From an uncultured Oceanospirillaceae bacterium (GTDB taxonomy: Bacteria > Pseudomonadota > Gammaproteobacteria > Pseudomonadales > Balneatricaceae), in assembly GCA_937136055.1 (NCBI GenBank), contig CAKZOD010000029.1, forward strand, positions 16,303 to 80,302: a stretch of 64,000 bases of DNA, in the 5' to 3' direction. Positions within the stretch are counted from its first letter, which is position 1; each line of letters opens with the position of its first letter. The notes below the pieces were generated by a model that did no database searches, was not told the DNA's origin, and saw only the letters and a list, made by a program, of their open reading frames with translations. Below, piece after piece: positions 30,179 through 38,732 of this stretch. The translations under genes were made by a program, and so were the position numbers.

Positions 30179-30718
30179 TTAATTAGTGAATTCGGTTTCG
30201 TGTAACCAAGCAGCGTGCTTCGGTGCTTTCTTTGTGACAGACCACTCATCAATCATTAGCGGTGCTACTTCGCGCAGCTGCGCCATTTGTTCAGGGGTGC
30301 CTGTTGCATAAGTGAGCTCTAAGCGATGACCATTAGGGTCAAAGAAGTAGATTGAGTGGATGATGCCATGGTTAGTGACACCTAAAACATCGAGCCCTTT
30401 TTCTTCAAGTTCAGCTTTAGCCTCAAGCAATGCTTCTTTATCAGCTACTTGAAAGGCAATGTGTTGTACCCAAGTAGGCGTGTTTTCATCACGTCCCATT
30501 TGTGGCTTAGTCGGCAATTCAAAAAACGCCAAAATATTCCCCATGCCCGCATCTAAGAATAAGTGCATGTAAGGATCAGGCTCTTTTGTTGAAGGTACTA
30601 AGTCTTCTGCAATTGCAACTAGCAGGTCCATGTTGAGATAGTGTTTGTACCATTCTACGGTTTCTTTAGCATCATTACAGCGATAAGCCACGTGGTGGAT
30701 TTGTTTTATATTTATCAT
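30179..30718 (-). CDS. Small VOC-superfamily metalloprotein, possible ring-cleavage dioxygenase
   Basis: A 179-residue vicinal-oxygen-chelate protein starting IKQIHHVAYRCNDAKETVEWY. H9 (or H8), H86 in WVQHIAFQV and E134 in HRLELTY form the 2-His-1-Glu triad that binds Fe(II) or Mn(II) in extradiol dioxygenases and glyoxalases. It is the first gene of the operon with fahA and shares its control region with marR. No cupin homogentisate dioxygenase is present in the window, so this protein may supply ring cleavage. A glyoxalase-like or accessory role is equally compatible with the sequence. Short length (one VOC unit) sets it apart from classic 300-residue extradiol enzymes. Confidence 0.75.
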   Translation of the reverse strand: MINIKQIHHVAYRCNDAKETVEWYKHYLNMDLLVAIAEDLVPSTKEPDPYMHLFLDAGMGNILAFFELPTKPQMGRDENTPTWVQHIAFQVADKEALLEAKAELEEKGLDVLGVTNHGIIHSIYFFDPNGHRLELTYATGTPEQMAQLREVAPLMIDEWSVTKKAPKHAAWLHETEFTN

Positions 30719-30746
30719 ACTGACCTCAATTTGACTTAATACAATG

Positions 30747-30760
30747 GTAACAAATGTTAC
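30747..30760. promoter_or_regulatory. MarR-type operator 1
   Basis: GTAACAAATGTTAC is a perfect 14-bp dyad, 29 bases upstream of the VOC start and within the divergent VOC/marR promoter region. It matches operator 2 in layout (GTANCA-N2-TGTTAC). Confidence 0.65.
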
Positions 30761-30778
30761 TAATTGCTTGAGATAATA

Positions 30779-30792
30779 GTATCACTTGTTAC
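30779..30792. promoter_or_regulatory. MarR-type operator 2
   Basis: GTATCACTTGTTAC differs from a perfect dyad at one position and shares 11 of 14 bases with operator 1. Centre-to-centre spacing to operator 1 is 32 bp, about three helical turns, suitable for side-by-side dimer binding. Confidence 0.6.
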
Positions 30793-30930
30793 TATTGTCA
30801 ATAAGTAACCAGTATCGATAACTTAAGGTAGTTGTTAAGAACTGGTTAAAATGAAAAAATATGTTCTAATAGCTGCCATTTTAAAAGGCTGAAATAATTG
30901 TGTGAACAATTGATAACCAATGGATTTGTA

Positions 30931-31395
30931 ATGAAAAAACAAATAGCAACTTCCACTTCGCAAGCGTTTGATTTGCAAGAATTCTTTCCGTATCAGTTTT
31001 CGATATTGGCAGGGCAGGTGAGTGATTACATTGCACAAATCTATAAAGAGAAATACGGATTAAGCAAAATAGAGTGGCGTGTGGTTGCAACCGTTGGGCA
31101 GCACCGTCAGATTTCAGCAAAGGCGGTTTGCGAGTTTACCCAGTTAGAAAAAATGCAGGTCAGTCGTGCCATTAGCAAGCTCAGTGAACAAGGCGTGATG
31201 GAGCAGCAGGTGAGCGATTGTGATAGACGTACGTATTTGCTTAATTTAACCACTCAAGGGGATGAGATTTATAATGAAATTATGCCACTCGTCAAACAGC
31301 AGGAGCAAAAAATGTTAGCGGGTTTGTCACAAGAGGAGCGTGAAATGCTGTTGCTGCTTACGCAAAAATTGAGTGCGCAGCTAAAAAGTGCGTGA
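30931..31395 (+). CDS. MarR-family transcriptional regulator
   Basis: A 154-residue winged-helix protein with the MarR core: KYGLSKIEWRVVATV, the recognition helix region LEKMQVSRAISKLSEQGV, and the wing DCDRRTYLLNLT. MarR dimers usually repress divergent catabolic genes until an aromatic ligand binds. The ATG at 30931 gives the usual size; a TTG at 30898 is the upstream alternative. It is divergent from the VOC-fahA operon with two palindromes between, so it most likely controls that operon and itself. Confidence 0.9.
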   Translation: MKKQIATSTSQAFDLQEFFPYQFSILAGQVSDYIAQIYKEKYGLSKIEWRVVATVGQHRQISAKAVCEFTQLEKMQVSRAISKLSEQGVMEQQVSDCDRRTYLLNLTTQGDEIYNEIMPLVKQQEQKMLAGLSQEEREMLLLLTQKLSAQLKSA

Positions 31396-31446
31396 TTGTG
31401 AGAAAAGTATGCGCGCAATAATGTTCACGCGCACAAGGATGCAAAA

Positions 31447-32085
31447 TTAAGCGTCAGGTTGCACAGCCGGATGGGCATCGCTAAAGGCTTTTAATTGCTG
31501 ACAGGCCTCATCAATCTGTGAGATTAGCGGGTAGGCGCTCATATCAACATTAAAGCGTTTCGCATTAAATACTTGTGGAATTAAGCAAACATCGGCCAAG
31601 GTAGGTTGTTCACCAAAACAGAAGGTGCTGGTTTGCTCTTTTGCTGCTAGCTGTGCTTCAAGCGCTGTAAACGTTGTGTTAACCCAGTGCTGATACCATG
31701 CAAGCTTTTGCGCTTCATCTGCATTTAGCTCGGACACTAAATACTTTAAAACCCGTAAATTATTGACAGGGTGTATTTCACAGGCAATGGCTTGCGCGAA
31801 AGCACGAATCTTTGCACGCTCTACTGGGCTACCTGTAACCAGCGGGTGAGTATCAGGGTAGGCCTCATCTAAATATTCACAAATTGCCATTGACTGGCTA
31901 ATCTCGACACCTTGATCACTAAGCACAGGCACTAGTTTCTGGCTGTTACGCTGGGCGTGTTCATCGTCAGTGTGTGAGCTTTTTAATAGATTAACGCTTT
32001 GGTGTTGATAGCTAAAGGTCTTTAAGTTGAGGGCGATTCTTACTCGATACGCAGCTGAAGATCGACAGTAATCGTATAAAATCAT
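31447..32085 (-). CDS. maiA: Maleylacetoacetate isomerase (zeta-class GST)
   Basis: A 212-residue zeta-class glutathione transferase starting MILYDYCRSSAAYRVRIALN. The SSAAYRVR stretch is the glutathione-binding motif of MaiA, and NSQKLVPVL plus the ISQSMAICEYL turn complete the thioredoxin domain. It converts maleylacetoacetate to fumarylacetoacetate, directly feeding FahA. AGGA six bases before the ATG at 32085 supports this start over a longer frame. It is downstream of the DUF2783 gene on the minus strand and convergent with marR. Confidence 0.93.
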   Translation of the reverse strand: MILYDYCRSSAAYRVRIALNLKTFSYQHQSVNLLKSSHTDDEHAQRNSQKLVPVLSDQGVEISQSMAICEYLDEAYPDTHPLVTGSPVERAKIRAFAQAIACEIHPVNNLRVLKYLVSELNADEAQKLAWYQHWVNTTFTALEAQLAAKEQTSTFCFGEQPTLADVCLIPQVFNAKRFNVDMSAYPLISQIDEACQQLKAFSDAHPAVQPDA

Positions 32086-32256
32086 GTGTTTTCCTAAAAC
32101 GTAATGGAACTTGGCACAGTTATATTGCAGACATAACAAGAGTAACCAGTATATTGCGAAAAGCTTTGCAGCGCCAATAAGATACAGTTATTGACGCCAC
32201 AAAGAAAACGGATTTAGCGCTAGGGGAGATCGGTAGTAAAGAGCGATTCCCTTAAG

Positions 32257-32454
32257 CTATTTCGCTTTATTGGCAGCGGCGTTGATCGCTTGCTCAAGCA
32301 CTGCTAAGTCACCGATATGGTTTGAAAGCAAAAGAATCAAGCGTGCATTGATAGCCGCAACTTCATCCTCGCTTTTATCAATTGTCATTTGTGTCAGCAG
32401 CTCGTAAAAATCATCGGCGTTACTAATGTTTGGGGTAGTGATTAAATCAGACAT
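32257..32454 (-). CDS. DUF2783 family small protein
   Basis: This 65-residue protein contains the sequence INARLILLLSNHIGDLAVLEQAI, which I recognise as the DUF2783 signature. It is probably all-helical, with no cysteines or membrane segment. The function is unknown. It lies 15 bases downstream of the FAD monooxygenase and upstream of maiA. DUF2783 proteins are, to my knowledge, typically encoded next to such monooxygenases, so an accessory or effector role for the hydroxylase is a reasonable guess. Confidence 0.75.
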   Translation of the reverse strand: MSDLITTPNISNADDFYELLTQMTIDKSEDEVAAINARLILLLSNHIGDLAVLEQAINAAANKAK

Positions 32455-32469
32455 TGTTTATTTTCCTTA

Positions 32470-34146
32470 TTAGAGTCCAAGTGCATGGTTTTGCATAGCG
32501 AGTAAATTGTTCATATCAAACTGTCGGCTACGGCCTGAAACAATTTGATCAGGCCTTAATAGATATGCACACATTTCGCTGCCATCTAAACGCTGGCTAA
32601 TCACGTTTAGATGATCTACCACTGCAGTGACTCCCTCAGGAAGCTCGATCGTAGGCTCTTGGTTAAGGATTAATACTGTGCTGATTGGCTGTTTTTTGTG
32701 ATGTAGCTCTGCAAGTTGCGATAATAAGTGTTCAGACAATACGGCTGCATCTTTCATAAAGAGAAGGCATTGGAATTGATGGCCAAGTGTGGAGAGTAAA
32801 TAACCTTCTTCACCGTTAATAAGTACAGGGCCATCTGTGCAAGGCGCACCGGGCACTACAGTGCAATTAAACGCAGCTGTATCAGCATTGATTAAATCGC
32901 AGTTGCGCAAAATTGGGGGTACTGACAGACGCCCTGAGTTTACAAGAGGCCTTGCAAAGCTGTGCTCTTTAGCAAGAGATAACACAGCATCGCGCATCAC
33001 TTTATTGGCATTATTTTTAGGGGTAATAAAATCGGTGCTGCGCGTGGAGTTTAAGATATTCTCTTTTGCTGCAAGTACACGCTCTTCACTGTAGCTATTG
33101 AGTAGTTTTTCACTGGCTTGGCCTTTCAATGCGAGGGCCAGCTTCCACACGAGGTTATCGGTATCTTCAATGCCCGAGTTTGCGCCACGTGCACCAAAAG
33201 GCGAAACTTGGTGGGCACTATCGCCAGCAAAGAATATGCGTTTGTGTCTGAAGTCATCCATACGGCGGCAAGTGAAGGTGTAAATAGAGGTCCATTCGAG
33301 CTCAAACTCCACATCTTCACCTAAGAATGCTTTCACTCGTGGGATGATATTTTCTGGTTTTTTCTCTTCATCAGGGTCTGCATCCCAACCTAAATCAAAG
33401 TCGATACGCCAGAGGTTGTCCGGCTGTCTGTGCAATAACGTTGAGCTACCTTTATGAAACGGTGGGTTGAACCAGAACCAGCGCTCAGAAGGGAAGTTTT
33501 TATCCGTCATTAAAATATCAGCGATCAAAAACCTGTCTTCGAAAATCTGACCTCTTGATTCAAGTCCGCATAGCGCTCGGGTTTGTGAGTTGGCCCCATC
33601 ACAGGCAATCACATATTGAGCATTTAGCTGATACGGGCCATCAGGAGTCTCAATTGATAAAGTTGCGTAATCATCATTTTGCTCAATGCCAACGAGTTTG
33701 TTTTTCCAGCGCAAAGACGCGCACTCAAACTCTGCTAAACGATCAACATAGTACTGCTCAAGATAGTACTGCTGTAAGTTTATAAACCCTGGGCGGCGAT
33801 GGTGTTTTTCAGGGAGCATGTTGAAGCTGTATACAGCCTCATCCTCGAAGAAGACTTTACCGACATTCCAAGTTACGCCTTTATCGACTAGCCGTTGACC
33901 AACACCTAAACGATCGCTGATATCAAGAAAGCGTTTAGCATAGCAAACCGCACGTGAGCCAACACTAACGGTGTTGTTATCATCCAGTACAACGACAGGA
34001 ATGCCTTTGAGCGAAAAATCGATAGCAGCGGCTAAACCAATAGGGCCCGCACCGATTATCACAATAGGATGAGTGACCGTATCACTTGCTTCTTGATCGG
34101 GGGACTTTACATAATCGTATTCGGGGAATTGATAAGTCTTCAACAT
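32470..34146 (-). CDS. FAD-dependent aromatic-ring monooxygenase (MhpA-like)
   Basis: A 558-residue class A flavoprotein monooxygenase. The FAD-binding IIGAGPIGLAAAIDFS is near residues 30-45, the internal DG motif is in ACDGANSQTR, and the second FAD motif is FFAGDSAHQVSPFGARGANSG. A thioredoxin-like C-terminal domain is present, as in MhpA and phenol hydroxylase. It should hydroxylate a phenolic acid using NAD(P)H and O2, creating the para-diol needed for homogentisate-type cleavage. The exact substrate is not readable. The ATG at 34146 is preferred over a TTG two codons earlier. A conserved operator lies at 34299-34324. Confidence 0.87.
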   Translation of the reverse strand: MLKTYQFPEYDYVKSPDQEASDTVTHPIVIIGAGPIGLAAAIDFSLKGIPVVVLDDNNTVSVGSRAVCYAKRFLDISDRLGVGQRLVDKGVTWNVGKVFFEDEAVYSFNMLPEKHHRRPGFINLQQYYLEQYYVDRLAEFECASLRWKNKLVGIEQNDDYATLSIETPDGPYQLNAQYVIACDGANSQTRALCGLESRGQIFEDRFLIADILMTDKNFPSERWFWFNPPFHKGSSTLLHRQPDNLWRIDFDLGWDADPDEEKKPENIIPRVKAFLGEDVEFELEWTSIYTFTCRRMDDFRHKRIFFAGDSAHQVSPFGARGANSGIEDTDNLVWKLALALKGQASEKLLNSYSEERVLAAKENILNSTRSTDFITPKNNANKVMRDAVLSLAKEHSFARPLVNSGRLSVPPILRNCDLINADTAAFNCTVVPGAPCTDGPVLINGEEGYLLSTLGHQFQCLLFMKDAAVLSEHLLSQLAELHHKKQPISTVLILNQEPTIELPEGVTAVVDHLNVISQRLDGSEMCAYLLRPDQIVSGRSRQFDMNNLLAMQNHALGL

Positions 34147-34272
34147 AGTCAATGCTCTAATAGTTATTGTTGTCAGGCTGTTTAATTACTATTGCGATGA
34201 CTAGCTATTATAAGATTGATTGTTGCCGGCTAATCACTGATTAAACAGAGCTTTACAATAACCTAAAAGCGC

Positions 34273-34289
34273 TCGCTAATAATTAGCGA
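34273..34289. promoter_or_regulatory. 17-bp perfect palindrome upstream of the monooxygenase
   Basis: TCGCTAAT-A-ATTAGCGA is a perfect inverted repeat with 8-bp arms, 127 bases upstream of the monooxygenase ATG and 10 bases from the shared operator at 34299. It is unlike that operator and may bind a second regulator or form the lysR 3' hairpin. Confidence 0.4.
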
Positions 34290-34298
34290 CTTGTGAAT

Positions 34299-34324
34299 AA
34301 GATTGTTTCTGAAATGGAAATAAA
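34299..34324. promoter_or_regulatory. Shared operator, copy 1 (upstream of monooxygenase)
   Basis: The core TTTCTGAAATGGAAA (34306-34320) and its AAGATTG flank match copies at 36543 and 39998. 18 of 26 positions are identical in all three. The inverted TTTC/GAAA arms are compatible with a LysR-type (T-N11-A) site. It lies about 150 bases upstream of the monooxygenase start. Confidence 0.65.
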
Positions 34325-34370
34325 AGCAAGGCGGATAGAGGTTAATCGATCTTTAAAAAACAGAGCAAAC

Positions 34371-35306
34371 TTACTGCCATGGATCTGATTGGTGGTTTTC
34401 ATTCAGCCATTTTTGAAAAAACTCAATAAAAAGTGTGACCTTAGGCGGTGTAAATTTTCGCTCAGGGTACACGGCGAATACGGAGAGCTTTTCTGGCTGG
34501 TGTTCTGGGAATACGCGCACGAGCTCTCCACTTTCAATGTGATCTTCAATGACAAAGCCCGCTAGGTTTGCAATGCCGCGATGTTCAAGGGCAGATGTGC
34601 GGATAATGAGGCTGTTGTTTGCGCGCAAATCTCCACTCACTTTCACTGTCACGCTTTCTTGTGAGCTGCGCAAAGTCCAGGTATCGGCGTTGGCTGCATG
34701 GACGAACACTAAACAGTTATGATCGACCAAATCGGTGACTTTCTCTGGTGTGCCGTGTTTTGCTAAGTATTCTTGTGTGGCGCATACAAACAGCGAGACT
34801 GTCGAAATTTCACGGGCAATTAAACTAGAGTTAGGTAGCTGAGGGTCTGTAATGCGAATGGCTAAATCAAAACCGTCGCGCATTAAATCAGGTGGTCTAT
34901 CATCTAAGGTAACATCGACGGTGACATCCGGATATTGCGCCATAAAAAGAGGGATGGCTTTTGAGAGCTGCAATTGGCCAAAGGTCATATTACAGGTGAT
35001 TTTTAGGTTGCCGCTGGTGCTGGATTGCAAAGTAGAGACTAAATTCTCCGCCTCATCTACTTGGGCAAGAATGTTGAGACATTTTTGGTAATACAGTTCA
35101 CCGAGCTCAGTGACAAACAGCCGACGTGTGGTGCGTTGTAATAGCTTTGCACCAACGTGTTTTTCCAGCTGAGAAATCTGTTTGCTGACAGATGAGCTAG
35201 AAATGTCGAGTTCAATTGCTGCCAGTGAAAAACTTTTAAGTTTAACGACACAGGCGTATATGCGCATTGAGGTGAGGGTATCCAAAACAGCAAATCCTTT
35301 ATACAT
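34371..35306 (-). CDS. LysR-family transcriptional regulator
   Basis: A 311-residue LysR protein with an N-terminal winged helix (SFSLAAIELDISSSSVSKQISQLEKHVGAKLLQRTTRRL) and a periplasmic-binding-like effector domain, of the branch with RTTRRL and a C-terminal YPERKFTPPKV. LysR proteins of this branch often regulate neighbouring catabolic genes. It sits between the monooxygenase and the MBL-fold gene, all on the minus strand, and is the best candidate to bind the three shared operators. A TTG at 35285 with AAGGA upstream is an alternative start. Confidence 0.9.
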   Translation of the reverse strand: MYKGFAVLDTLTSMRIYACVVKLKSFSLAAIELDISSSSVSKQISQLEKHVGAKLLQRTTRRLFVTELGELYYQKCLNILAQVDEAENLVSTLQSSTSGNLKITCNMTFGQLQLSKAIPLFMAQYPDVTVDVTLDDRPPDLMRDGFDLAIRITDPQLPNSSLIAREISTVSLFVCATQEYLAKHGTPEKVTDLVDHNCLVFVHAANADTWTLRSSQESVTVKVSGDLRANNSLIIRTSALEHRGIANLAGFVIEDHIESGELVRVFPEHQPEKLSVFAVYPERKFTPPKVTLFIEFFQKWLNENHQSDPWQ

Positions 35307-35499
35307 AAAACATTAAAGAGATAGAACGATTAGACGGTAAAACTAGTTGTTTTACAAGTGAACAGCTAAAAGAATTATCGGTAAGCGGCTTTAAAAGCGT
35401 TAAAAATTAAGGGGGAGAGAAGGGATTGATATTTGCAGGAGGATTAAGCTGGATTAGCCCGATAAAGAGCTAATCCATAGGGGATTTAACTAAATCTTA

Positions 35500-36462
35500 T
35501 TAGTCTTGTAGTTTATCCCACACTTCTTGGTCACGCTCATCGGTCCAGATACGCGGCCAATCAACACCATCTAATTCATCCCAAAGACGCTGAACATCAA
35601 AAGGTAGGCAGTGCTCAAAAATTGGCCACATGCCAAATTTTGGTGCTAAATGGTCGCGCGTCGCTTCGAACGCTTCTTTTACAGTGCCGCCACGCTGGTG
35701 GACTTCACTGGTTTTTTCGATCATGCCGTTTAAGAAACCACGTGTCTGTTCGATTGCGGCATCTACTTCATCACGGCCTCTAGCAACAGCGCCACGACCA
35801 CCAACTAAAATTTCAGCTTCATAAGCTTTAACTTTATCCAGTGTCTGAGTTGACCAATCAAAGTGGAATGCATCACCTGTGTAAAGAGCGGCAGCCGCTT
35901 CAACTAAATCACCAGCGAATAAGATTTTTTGCTTAGGTAACCATGCACAGATATCACCGGCTGTATGGCCGCGGCCGCAGTATTCTAGGATCAAGCTGCC
36001 GCGATCTCCACCAAGAGGAATTTCTAATCGATCATTAAAGACCATATCAGGATGGGTTAATCCTGGGATTCCATCTGGCTCGCGAAAGAGTCTTGGCATA
36101 CGGCCATATTCACTTGCCCAATCTTGCATGCCACGCTCTTCAATCAACAACTTAGTGTTGTCGTGAGCAATAATAGTTTCAGCATTAAAGGCACTAGCAC
36201 CTAACACACGAACCGCATGGTAGTGAGACAATACAAGGTATTTAACAGGTTTGTCTGTGTGCTTTCTTAATTGCTCTAACCAATCGTTAGCAGCTTTTGG
36301 GGTCGCTCTGGCTTCGAACGCGATAATGAAGTCTTCAGCTTCAATCGCGCCAATATTAGGGTCACCTTCGGCGGTCAGCGCATATACGCCATCTGCTAAA
36401 ATTTCTAAAGTTTCTTTTTTAACGCCAAGATCTGCAGAAGAGGCGAAGGGTTTTTTAGCCAT
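35500..36462 (-). CDS. Metallo-beta-lactamase-fold protein with incomplete metal site
   Basis: This 320-residue cytoplasmic MBL-fold protein has H80 and H82 in LSHYHAVR, H166 in GRGHTAGD and D185 in FAGDLVEAA. Canonical HxHxDH is reduced to HYHAVR, so the second-site Asp and His are Val84 and Arg85, and the terminal His of the usual GHG motif is replaced (GGRGA at 221-225). One metal at most is expected. The position between lysR and the TRAP operon, and the shared operator 88 bases upstream, tie it to aromatic catabolism. It may hydrolyse a thioester or lactone intermediate, but its reaction is unknown. Confidence 0.82.
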   Translation of the reverse strand: MAKKPFASSADLGVKKETLEILADGVYALTAEGDPNIGAIEAEDFIIAFEARATPKAANDWLEQLRKHTDKPVKYLVLSHYHAVRVLGASAFNAETIIAHDNTKLLIEERGMQDWASEYGRMPRLFREPDGIPGLTHPDMVFNDRLEIPLGGDRGSLILEYCGRGHTAGDICAWLPKQKILFAGDLVEAAAALYTGDAFHFDWSTQTLDKVKAYEAEILVGGRGAVARGRDEVDAAIEQTRGFLNGMIEKTSEVHQRGGTVKEAFEATRDHLAPKFGMWPIFEHCLPFDVQRLWDELDGVDWPRIWTDERDQEVWDKLQD

Positions 36463-36542
36463 AGTGGTTCCTTTTATTATTGAATGCTTGATGCAATAAC
36501 AATACCGAGTCTAGCTCGTTAAATTAAGCGCATCTAATGAAC

Positions 36543-36568
36543 AAGATTGTTTCCAAAATGGAAAGAAA
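36543..36568. promoter_or_regulatory. Shared operator, copy 2 (upstream of MBL-fold gene)
   Basis: The core TTTCCAAAATGGAAA (36550-36564) is a near-perfect inverted repeat, with the AAGATTG flank identical to copy 1. It lies 81-106 bases upstream of the MBL-fold ATG, in the gap after the TRAP large-permease gene. Confidence 0.7.
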
Positions 36569-36640
36569 GCACTGTGTCATATAAGAATGTCTAGGACACA
36601 GTGCTTGCAAAGGGTTATTTTGCAGAGCTATTTAAATAGC

Positions 36641-37969
36641 TTATCGGTAAAGAAGTTCAGGCAAGAAAATAGAGATAGGTACCACTAAAGTGACTAGTAG
36701 TAGACGTGCGATATCAGCACACCAAAAAGGTGTTACCCCTTTGAAAATGGTACTTGCAGGCACATCCTTTAAGACGGCGCTGAGCACGAAAACGTTCATA
36801 CCTACAGGCGGTGTAATTAAACTTATCTCAGTCACTACCACTACCACAATTCCGAACCAAACCATGTCAAACCCTAAGCTTTGCACGAGAGGGAAGAAGA
36901 TAGGAACAGTTAACAGCAACATGGAAAGGCTTTCAAACACCATGCCTAATATTATGTAGATACCCAAAATAACGAAGATAACGGTTAATGGTGCAACGTT
37001 TAAGTTGGTCACAAACTCTAGTAGCTCAGCAGGTAAGCCAGCACGGTTGATGAAGTTAGAGAAAATCAACGCGCCAATTAAGATTGAGAATAACATTGCA
37101 CTTGTGCGCGCAGTGTCCGTTAAAACATTAAATAAGCTGCCCAGTGTTAAAGATCGTTTAGCAAGGGCGATAACAAAAGCACCACCTGCACCAATACCCG
37201 CGGCTTCTGTTGGCGTGAAGACGCCTAGATAAATACCGCCCATCACAATGCCAAAAAGAATCAGCACGCCCCAAACACCGTTGAGTGCTTGCATGCGCTC
37301 AGCCCATGTGAATTTTTCACCACAAGGACCATCACTTGGCTTGCGCCAAACGACGTAGCGAACGGCAACGAGGTAAAGCACAATACCGAGCATGCCCGGG
37401 ATAAAACCTGCAGCAAATAGCTCACGAATACTGGTTTCAGTGAGCAAGCCGTAAATCACCAATATCACACTTGGAGGGATAAGAATGCCTAAAGTACCGC
37501 CTGCTGCAATAGAGGCGGTAGCTAATGAATCTGAATAACCGTACTTACGCATTGGCGGCATGGCCACTTTTGCCATAGTGGCGGAGGTAGCAAGGCTTGA
37601 GCCACAAATGGCAGAAAATCCACCGCAAGCGACAACGGTAGCCATTGATAACCCCCCTTTGCGGTGACCTAAAAAGGCATAAGAGGCACGGTAAAGCTCT
37701 TGTGATAAGCCAGAGCGAGTAACTAAATTGCCCATTAATACAAACAGTGGAATAACTGACAAACTGTATTCTTGTGCAGTATCTATTACACGCTTTGCCG
37801 ACATACTTAATGAAGGCTTCCAGTTAAAGTCGAGAAAGTTTTCGAAATTAAGCCCTTGAACAGTCGCAAAACCAAAGAAGCCAACGATACCCATCGCAAA
37901 GGCGATTGGCACGCGTACCACTAAAATGAGCAAGAGAAGAATGATAAAACCGACGAGTGCAATTGTCAT
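36641..37969 (-). CDS. TRAP transporter large permease (second operon)
   Basis: A 442-residue DctM-family permease with about twelve membrane helices and the family motif GGTLGILIPPSVILVIYG. The terminal part ...TPPVGMNVFVLSAV is also typical. It differs clearly from the first DctM in the window, so the two systems are not recent duplicates. It is the last gene of dctP2-dctQ2-dctM2. Context (aromatic hydroxylase, LysR, MBL-fold gene, shared operator) suggests import of the aromatic acid degraded by this module. Confidence 0.92.
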   Translation of the reverse strand: MTIALVGFIILLLLILVVRVPIAFAMGIVGFFGFATVQGLNFENFLDFNWKPSLSMSAKRVIDTAQEYSLSVIPLFVLMGNLVTRSGLSQELYRASYAFLGHRKGGLSMATVVACGGFSAICGSSLATSATMAKVAMPPMRKYGYSDSLATASIAAGGTLGILIPPSVILVIYGLLTETSIRELFAAGFIPGMLGIVLYLVAVRYVVWRKPSDGPCGEKFTWAERMQALNGVWGVLILFGIVMGGIYLGVFTPTEAAGIGAGGAFVIALAKRSLTLGSLFNVLTDTARTSAMLFSILIGALIFSNFINRAGLPAELLEFVTNLNVAPLTVIFVILGIYIILGMVFESLSMLLLTVPIFFPLVQSLGFDMVWFGIVVVVVTEISLITPPVGMNVFVLSAVLKDVPASTIFKGVTPFWCADIARLLLVTLVVPISIFLPELLYR

Positions 37970-38030
37970 ATTTAAAGCCTATGTTCACACATACTAAAAA
38001 GAAAAGAGTGCTTTTTAGTTAACGTAGTGA

Positions 38031-38546
38031 TTATTTTTTATCTGAAATTAATATTCTGTAGACGCCGTAGCTGATCATAAAGGCGGCGGTAATCCAGCTC
38101 ATTGTTGCAATGTATTGCACGATGTAGCCAATAGGGAATTCTAGGTACTCGGTGATCTCTTCACGACGCAAAGAGCGCGCTGCTAGCTCAAATATCCGTA
38201 CCCCTAATAAATACAATGTAGAAGACATTAATAGTGCAGCGAGTAAGCTCAATGCTTTAATAATTCGGGCATTAAAATAGCTGTCTAAAATGTCGACAAC
38301 AACATGACCGCCGCGCCAGGTAATCACAGGTAAAACGGCGAAGATCATAATTGCGATAGCAACTTCTGTTAGCTCTGTGGTGCCATCAATTGAATTTGAG
38401 AAAAAGTAGCGTCCAGCGACATCTGCGCAAGTCAGCAGCATAAGCGCGAAAAGCGTAAATGCCGCTATCGCTTCGAGAAGAAAGGCGATATATGCAATAG
38501 GCCCTTGTTCTGAGTAATTTTTTGTTAGCCAATGTTGGAAGGACAC
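38031..38546 (-). CDS. TRAP transporter small permease (second operon)
   Basis: A 171-residue membrane protein with four helices, containing the DctQ-type stretch STELTEVAIAIMIFAVLPVITWRGGHVVVD. It pairs with the large permease 61 bases downstream. A hairpin separates it from the binding-protein gene. The name dctQ applies only by family; the substrate is unknown. Confidence 0.88.
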   Translation of the reverse strand: MSFQHWLTKNYSEQGPIAYIAFLLEAIAAFTLFALMLLTCADVAGRYFFSNSIDGTTELTEVAIAIMIFAVLPVITWRGGHVVVDILDSYFNARIIKALSLLAALLMSSTLYLLGVRIFELAARSLRREEITEYLEFPIGYIVQYIATMSWITAAFMISYGVYRILISDKK

Positions 38547-38645
38547 AAAAAGCTCCTGTTTGGGGTAAATAAAGTCAAGATAGCGAAAGGTTTAATCTTA
38601 AAATAAGGGAAAGTGAGTTAATATCCTGCAAGTGAGGATAGCAAT

Positions 38646-38682
38646 AAGCGGTTATTAAAAATGTTCTTTTAAATAACCGCTT
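38646..38682 (-). other. Intercistronic hairpin between binding protein and small permease genes
   Basis: A perfect 11-bp inverted repeat (38646-38656 with 38672-38682) with a 15-base loop in the 186-base gap. It has the same position as the hairpin of the first TRAP operon and may raise expression of the binding protein relative to the permeases. Confidence 0.6.
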
Positions 38683-38732
38683 TTTGCTTACACGCTATAA
38701 TTTATTAAATTAACACTGTGTTATTGAATAAA

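Noticed and set aside
31410..31433. 6-bp GC hairpin between marR and maiA
   Set aside because: Could contribute to termination of these convergent genes but is too short and lacks a T-run to annotate with confidence.
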